DNA of 64,000 bases, from the NCBI GenBank assembly GCA_964250805.1, contig CAXUHG010000015.1:1-64000 (forward strand), given 5' to 3'. Origin of the DNA: JBBQVS01 sp964250805. GTDB lineage: Bacteria > Chloroflexota > Ktedonobacteria > Ktedonobacterales > Ktedonobacteraceae. The notes under the pieces are model-generated. The model was not told the origin of the DNA. It was given only the letters and a program-made list of their open reading frames with translations, and searched no databases. The first letter of the stretch is position 1. Each line of letters opens with the position of its first letter. Shown one piece after another: positions 59,082 to 64,000 of the stretch. A program made the position numbers and the translations under genes.

Positions 59082-62000
59082 ATGAATAACGAAAAAGATA
59101 TATCATCTCCTGATGGCGATCTTGTGGTTATCGGTGCATCCGCGGGTGGTGTTGAAGCACTTTCGATGCTTGTCAGTACTCTACCCTCGGATTTTCCAGC
59201 ACCTGTTGTACTGGCACAACATCTTGATCCCAATCGGTCCAGTACGCTTGACCATATTTTGCAGCGTCGCACATCTCTTCCTGTCACCGTAGTTACAGCA
59301 AGTAGCACACTTGAAGCAGGACATATCTATGTTGTTCCCTCCGATCACTATATTCTGGTGAAAAATCATCATGTTGAGGTACAGCCAGATCATGCCAAAC
59401 GACCGTTACCCTCTATTGACGCCCTGCTGTCCAGTGCGGCAGAAGTATATGGAGATCGGTTGATTGCGGTAGTTCTCACCGGCTCAGGTTCGGATGGTGC
59501 GGCGGGTTCCGTCGATGTCAAAAATGCTGGCGGCACGGTGATTGTACAGAACCCACGAACCGCACGTTATCCGTCGATGCCAATGGCTCTACCTCCTACT
59601 ATTGTAGACTTTGAGGTCGAGATTGAGAACATTGGACCGCTACTGTATAGTCTTCTGCGAGGAGTTACTATCGTGCAGCCAGAAGAAAGCACTGAGGATA
59701 TACTGCATGATATTCTTGAGCTAGTGAGTCTTCAGACAAGCGTTGACTTTCGCCAGTACAAAACATCGACCATTTTACGCCGCATTGGTCGTCGGATGAC
59801 GGTGACACACACACATACACTACGAGACTACGAAGAATACTTGCGGAGCGATCCAGAGGAAGTAGGGGAGTTAGTCAAAGCCTTTCTTATCAATGTCACA
59901 CAGTTTTTCCGTGACCCCGATGCCTTTGCCTATCTTCGAGAGGAAATTTTGCCTAAGCTAATCGCAAAGGCACGCGAACACGACAGAATATTGCGCTTCT
60001 GGACAGCAGGGTGCGCTACAGGAGAAGAACCCTACTCGTTAGCAATGCTGCTAAGCGACATGTTGAGAGCAGAGCTTTCCACATGGAGTATCAAAATCTT
60101 CGCAACCGATCTGGATGAAGCTGCGATCACCTTTGCGCGACGGGGCATCTATTCTGAAAGTCTCCTGCAAGGAGTGCCCGATGACTACCAGAATCACTTC
60201 TTTGAACGTGTCGATGCTGGCTATCGTATCGTGAAAACACTGCGTCAAATGGTTATCTTTGGACAACAAGATTTGAGTCGTAGTGCCCCTTTTCCACGCA
60301 TTGATCTGGTGGTATGTCGCAACGTGCTAATTTATTTCGCACCGGAATTGCAGGACTACGTGTTGAACCAGTTTGCCTTTTCGCTCTCGCCTAGTGGCTA
60401 TCTTTTCCTCGGTAAAGCCGAAACAGCACGTCCTACTCAATCGTACCTGGAACTTGTCAATAAACAATGGAAGATATACCGCTGCAGGGGTAACGCCTTG
60501 CCTTCAGCACGCAACCCAAACTTTCCCAGAACCTCGACAAAATACGTGGAAGGACATGTTACAACTAACTCGAATAAAAGTATGAGCATACCTCACGAAC
60601 AGGAATCATTTCAAGCAAATACCGATTTTGGGCAATTCAGACGTTTCAATGAGCTAATGCTACGCTTTCTGCCTATAGGGGTTGTCGTCATTGATCGCCA
60701 CTATCGCGTGCTTACAACAAATGGATCGGCGCGTCGTTTGTTAGGGCTGCGCGATATTACGGGGGAGCAAGATTTCTTACACACGGTGCGTGGCATTCCC
60801 TATGCAACCACACGTGACGCCATTGATACCGTCTTTCGCGAACGCAGTGCTATAACTTTGCCAGAGATAGAGCTAGATGCCACGTCAAGTAGCAATGGAC
60901 GCTTTCTCAGTCTCTCAATAGCTCCAATGCAGATAGATATCAACGCGTCAGACTTTGCTGTGATCAGTATCAGCGACGTTACCGAGCAGGTGCAGATTCG
61001 TCGTCAGTTAGAATCTGCGCAGGCTGAACAGCTCCAACTGATGAACGAACTGAATACAGCGAATAAACGCCTAAGCAATGTCAATAAAGAGTTGATGGAT
61101 GCTAACGAGGAGCTACAGGTCGCCAATGAAGAACTGATGTTGACACACGAAGAGCTACAGGCAAGCATCGAAGAGTTCGAGACGACCAATGAGGAACTGC
61201 AAGCCTCCAACGAAGAATTAGAGACCAGTAACGAAGAGATGCAAGCCTCCAACGAAGAATTAGAGACGACCAACGATGAGTTACGAGCGCGTACAAGCGA
61301 ACTGCAAGAGGTGGCGACGACCCTTGATAGCGAACGCGTGCGACTCACAGAGATTGTCGAACTGGCACCTCTTTACATCTTAGTCTTGCGCGGCCCCAGT
61401 TTGATTATAGACGCGTTCAATCCCAACTATGATACGATTTTCGAGGGTCGTGGAGCACAAAACCATCCTCTAAATGAGGTTATCGAGCTTTTCCTGGATA
61501 GACAACTTGGCATGATGTTGCTACAACAAGCTCACGAGGTCTATCAACAGAACGAAAGACGTACTATACCGCGTATGCTTACAACATCCTTAGAAGTACA
61601 AGATGGTAGCAAAGAAAGCTACTTTGTCTACGCACTGTTACCTTCGCATGACGCACTTGGTCGTGTCAGCGGTGTAATTGTCTACGCTCTGGATGAAACG
61701 GAACAACAAAAACAAGAGGTGCGTGAACGCGAAGAATGGGCACAACTCAAGCTTATTTTTGACAATACGTCTTCAGGCTTGCTCGCGCTCTATGATGCAA
61801 CCACCACCAATCTCTTGATCGCCAATCCAAACTATCTTCATATGCTCAGTCGCCTCCATGAAACACAACCGGACAGGGGTAGCGGCAGCAAGTGGCTCGA
61901 TACAACTATCGTCACACCTTCTGAGCAAGCCAGTACGCTGTGGCGTGCTATGCAGGAGAATCGTACTCCCATACGCCTGCCAGAGCTTTCCTATACCTTC

Positions 62001-62885
62001 ACAGAAGATAATCAAGAAACCTTCTGGGACTATAGTTTGACACCTATTATAGATAGCAATAGGAATACGCCACGCTTTGTGCTTGTCCTAATGACAGATA
62101 TTACGAAGCAAGTGTTGGCGCGTCGAGAATTAGAGCGACTTGATAACATGAAGGATGATTTCCTCTCACTTACCACGCACGAGTTGCGCTCGCCGCTTAC
62201 TGCTATTCTGGGCAATGCACAGATATTACAACGTGGCATGAAACGTATGGCACGACAGCTAGAAGATGAGGATAAACAGCGTGAGCAGATTGAACAATGG
62301 GTCAAGATGCTCGACAAAGTTGTCAGCCAGACGAATAGAATCAACTCTATGCTCGGTGAGATGAGGGATGTCACACGGTTTAGCGGTAACGTGTTCGAGC
62401 TACACATGAGTGAAAACGTTGATATCGTTGCGCTTATACAACGCGTTATCGAACAATACACAATGGTCGATGGCAGCAAACATTCCATCACCTTTACGCC
62501 ACATACAAAGATAGAACTAAGCACCATCGACGCCGAGCGCATCGAGCAGGTGCTAAGCAACCTGGTCAGTAACGCCCTCAAGTATAGTCCCGATGGGAAA
62601 CCCATTAATGTCTCTATAAACGATATGAAAGACACACCTGATACCGTCATAATCGCGGTTCGTGACGAGGGGTATGGAATCAGCAAGGAAGACCAGGAGC
62701 ATATCTTTGAACGCTTCTACCGTGCCGATAATCGCATGAAGGTTGATGGACTGGGGCTTGGACTCTACATCGCGTATCAAATCGTTACGCAACACGGGGG
62801 ACGAATGTGGCTAGATAGCAAACCAGGAGAGGGAAGTACATTCTACTTTACGTTGCCACTATCTCAGGAAGCAACCAAGGAATAA
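59082..62885 (+). CDS. CheB-CheR-PAS-histidine kinase fusion
   Basis: 1267 residues. Domain order: CheB methylesterase (about 10-190: GASAGGVEAL, QHLDPNRSS, TGSGSDGAAG); CheR methyltransferase (200-465: TAGCATGEEPYSLAML, VVCRNVLIYF); PAS (about 525-640); a coiled coil at about 640-745 with ten or more heptad-like repeats NEELQASNEELETSNEE; two more PAS domains (750-1015); HisKA with phospho-accepting His at SLTTHELRSPLTAILGN (about 1031); and an HATPase with VLSNLVSNALKYSPDGKPIN, DEGYGISKEDQEHIFERFYR and GLGLGLYIAY. Such fusions link protein methylation to two-component signalling. There is no receiver domain, no response regulator and no methyl-accepting chemoreceptor in the window. Confidence 0.95.
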   Translation: MNNEKDISSPDGDLVVIGASAGGVEALSMLVSTLPSDFPAPVVLAQHLDPNRSSTLDHILQRRTSLPVTVVTASSTLEAGHIYVVPSDHYILVKNHHVEVQPDHAKRPLPSIDALLSSAAEVYGDRLIAVVLTGSGSDGAAGSVDVKNAGGTVIVQNPRTARYPSMPMALPPTIVDFEVEIENIGPLLYSLLRGVTIVQPEESTEDILHDILELVSLQTSVDFRQYKTSTILRRIGRRMTVTHTHTLRDYEEYLRSDPEEVGELVKAFLINVTQFFRDPDAFAYLREEILPKLIAKAREHDRILRFWTAGCATGEEPYSLAMLLSDMLRAELSTWSIKIFATDLDEAAITFARRGIYSESLLQGVPDDYQNHFFERVDAGYRIVKTLRQMVIFGQQDLSRSAPFPRIDLVVCRNVLIYFAPELQDYVLNQFAFSLSPSGYLFLGKAETARPTQSYLELVNKQWKIYRCRGNALPSARNPNFPRTSTKYVEGHVTTNSNKSMSIPHEQESFQANTDFGQFRRFNELMLRFLPIGVVVIDRHYRVLTTNGSARRLLGLRDITGEQDFLHTVRGIPYATTRDAIDTVFRERSAITLPEIELDATSSSNGRFLSLSIAPMQIDINASDFAVISISDVTEQVQIRRQLESAQAEQLQLMNELNTANKRLSNVNKELMDANEELQVANEELMLTHEELQASIEEFETTNEELQASNEELETSNEEMQASNEELETTNDELRARTSELQEVATTLDSERVRLTEIVELAPLYILVLRGPSLIIDAFNPNYDTIFEGRGAQNHPLNEVIELFLDRQLGMMLLQQAHEVYQQNERRTIPRMLTTSLEVQDGSKESYFVYALLPSHDALGRVSGVIVYALDETEQQKQEVREREEWAQLKLIFDNTSSGLLALYDATTTNLLIANPNYLHMLSRLHETQPDRGSGSKWLDTTIVTPSEQASTLWRAMQENRTPIRLPELSYTFTEDNQETFWDYSLTPIIDSNRNTPRFVLVLMTDITKQVLARRELERLDNMKDDFLSLTTHELRSPLTAILGNAQILQRGMKRMARQLEDEDKQREQIEQWVKMLDKVVSQTNRINSMLGEMRDVTRFSGNVFELHMSENVDIVALIQRVIEQYTMVDGSKHSITFTPHTKIELSTIDAERIEQVLSNLVSNALKYSPDGKPINVSINDMKDTPDTVIIAVRDEGYGISKEDQEHIFERFYRADNRMKVDGLGLGLYIAYQIVTQHGGRMWLDSKPGEGSTFYFTLPLSQEATKE

Positions 62886-63011
62886 ATATTTGTCGAGGCC
62901 AAACTGAAAAATACGCTGGTCTCAGACACGCCTGAGACCAGCGTNNNNNNNNNNCCGGCCAACACCCCCCTCGCACACTTTTTTTTTTTTGTTTGGCCCC
63001 TCGACAAATAT
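62884..63011. repeat. Inverted repeat with assembly gap
   Basis: AAATATTTGTCGAGGCCAAAC and GTTTGGCCCCTCGACAAATA form outer arms; inside are a second palindrome GCTGGTCTCAGAC-ACGC-CTGAGACCAGC, a 10-N gap (62945-62954), and a T run. Confidence 0.85.
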
Positions 63012-63052
63012 AAGACTTTGCATCCATGCACTCTTCATCTAAAGCAGTCCCC

Positions 63053-63436
63053 CTAATCTTGTACAGGTTCGCGTTTTTGGCGCCACTCATCGTAGTCTAC
63101 AAAGGAACCATCATCAACGACATACAGCATGGGCAACATCATTGCGTTATCGTTTCTACGTTCCTTCACCTTTAAACGGTAAATAGCGAGGTCACAAGCA
63201 CTCGTTCCCGTATAGCCGACACGTCTTGCAATGCCACAAATATCGTTCGGTGTGCCTTGCTTTGCAACTGGGACACGTCCCATTGCGTGTCGTACTGTAA
63301 TCTGCGCTATAGGTACGGCTGGGATATACATTACCTGCCTTTCATTGCTTTCTCGCTTGTTCACTATATCCCCTTTCTCATCAGAAGAAAGCTCAAAAAA
63401 TTCTTTGAGCTTTTGGACTGTAAGATTAGTATGCAA
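63053..63436 (-). CDS. Hypothetical protein
   Basis: 127 residues. Features: an N-terminal helical part (LTVQKLKEFFELSSDEKGDI), then RQVMYIPAVPIAQITVRHAM, GTPNDICGIARRVGYTGTSA and a C-terminal MMLPMLYVVDDGSFVDYDEW. It contains a short His/Asp/Cys set but no recognised domain. It is read in the same direction as the next gene, 14 bases downstream of its stop, so they may be one operon. Confidence 0.65.
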   Translation of the reverse strand: MHTNLTVQKLKEFFELSSDEKGDIVNKRESNERQVMYIPAVPIAQITVRHAMGRVPVAKQGTPNDICGIARRVGYTGTSACDLAIYRLKVKERRNDNAMMLPMLYVVDDGSFVDYDEWRQKREPVQD

Positions 63437-63450
63437 TAAATTTGTACAAA

Positions 63451-64000
63451 TTACAAGGCGGGAAGATATGAAGCTTGTATGGCGTTCTTGAGCAATTGCA
63501 GTAGTATAGAATCCGTTTTTTCTTCTGTCTCTGGCTTGAGCTGTTTGCGCTCTTCAAGCGTTTCGATACAGCGTAGGTAGGCGCGATATAGATAACTGAT
63601 ATCGTGTTCTTGAGTGAAGGAGGTTGTGCCATAGACATTGAGAGCAGCCAGGAAACACTGATTAGCCCGCTCATAGCAGAGTTGAGCATAGTCGTCCTGT
63701 GTCGCAATGTGACCTATCATCTCGGCAACTTCGCCTGCAGCAAACAGCACGACAGAGCGTGATGCATCACTACGCAATGGAGATTGGGCGTGTAAAGCGG
63801 CTTCGGGAACATGAGGTAATGAGAGTGTCTTCATCGTAAATGTACGTTCTTTTGTTCCAGCGACATTCTGTATAAGCAGCCAAGGGAATGTTTGCTCAAC
63901 AAAAGTATCCAGCACTTGTTGACAAAGATGTGCAGCTATCGAACATTCGCGTGTCGCAGTTTCAGCGTAATTACTTAAATGGGCGACAATAGCACGTTGT
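63451..64000 (-). CDS. TPR-like regulator fragment, cut by the window edge
   Basis: The minus-strand frame is open from 64000 to the stop at 63451 (at least 183 codons); the GTG at 63915 is only one possible internal start and the frame continues beyond the window. The part seen is helical: HLSNYAETATRECSIAAHLC, VLFAAGEVAEMIGHIATQDD, YAQLCYERANQCFLAALNVY and YLYRAYLRCIETLEERKQLK, which looks like the C-terminal helical repeats of an XRE-TPR regulator. Upstream HTH not in view. Confidence 0.6.
   Translation of the reverse strand, partial: QRAIVAHLSNYAETATRECSIAAHLCQQVLDTFVEQTFPWLLIQNVAGTKERTFTMKTLSLPHVPEAALHAQSPLRSDASRSVVLFAAGEVAEMIGHIATQDDYAQLCYERANQCFLAALNVYGTTSFTQEHDISYLYRAYLRCIETLEERKQLKPETEEKTDSILLQLLKNAIQASYLPAL

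Noticed and set aside
61004..61348. Minus-strand low-complexity frame rich in Ser/Leu
   Set aside because: Antisense of the Asn-Glu-Glu-Leu coiled coil; no independent support.
62030..62686. Minus-strand frame of 218 codons
   Set aside because: Antisense of the histidine kinase HisKA/HATPase region.

Overview
The window looks like a chromosomal segment of a Ktedonobacteria-type member of the Chloroflexota. This is inferred from the mixture of XRE-type regulators with TPR tails, a NB-ARC/TPR giant protein, a complete system I cytochrome c maturation operon, DUF2382/GYD/fasciclin stress proteins, a YvcK protein, a WXG100-type secretion module, moderate GC, and many long palindromic repeats between genes. 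No rRNA, tRNA, CRISPR array or transposase was seen. Three 10-N assembly gaps are present, each inside a long inverted repeat.

Layout. 1-2.2 kb: a partial STAND protein (HNH domain, NB-ARC ATPase, exact 42-residue TPR repeats). 2.5-9.4 kb: small regulators, an XRE regulator with a duplicated-domain partner, a GNAT enzyme, an acidic membrane protein, an aldo/keto reductase and a TPR protein. 9.7-18.1 kb: YvcK, a GYD protein, a membrane protein, a TetR-controlled redox cluster (saccharopine-reductase-like protein, MDR oxidoreductase, aldo/keto reductase), a fasciclin protein and a molbindin. 18.4-22.1 kb: a three-gene operon of very small proteins divergent from an XRE-TPR regulator, a GNAT-like protein, a PHP-domain relic and a SnoaL-like protein. 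22.3-24.6 kb: WXG100 protein, WXG/LXG-type putative toxin and a three-repeat protein in one operon. 24.8-28.2 kb: a degenerate alpha/beta hydrolase, a stress protein and a secreted zincin-like protein.

28.3-37.6 kb, minus strand: a cytochrome c maturation operon, read as TlpA/ResA-like thioredoxin, CopD-like membrane protein, ccmE, ccmF, ccmH, ccmI, a carboxypeptidase-regulatory-domain membrane protein, ccmA, ccmB, ccmC, ccmD and a DUF3054 protein. Three genes in it (ccmH, the 475-residue membrane protein, ccmA) carry copies of one palindromic repeat in frame inside their N-termini. 37.8-41.3 kb: a sugar ABC importer (binding lipoprotein and two permeases, no ATPase) behind a LacI-type operator-like palindrome. 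41.3-52.0 kb: a Lys-rich protein, two tandem zinc alcohol dehydrogenases, a FAD monooxygenase, a membrane protein, a phosphodiesterase-type protein and a heterodimeric ABC exporter. 52.1-56.6 kb: acetoacetyl-CoA synthetase, APH/ACAD10-type kinase and an acyl-CoA-dehydrogenase-fold flavoprotein. 57-62.9 kb: a methyltransferase, a free-standing CheB and a CheB-CheR-PAS-histidine kinase fusion. The right end holds two small genes, the last one cut by the window edge.

The most striking features are the palindromic repeat families. Family A (about 95-120 bp, five copies) is found both between genes and in frame within ccm genes, in the manner of Rickettsia palindromic elements. Family B/C (about 110-165 bp, seven copies) begins and ends in GTAGGG-type termini and in three cases supplies the TAG stop codon of the adjacent gene. 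The other leading candidates for new biology are the HNH-NB-ARC-TPR protein (possible anti-phage STAND), the WXG100-toxin module, and the ccm operon with a Cys-type CcmE and an apparent ATA-started ccmB.
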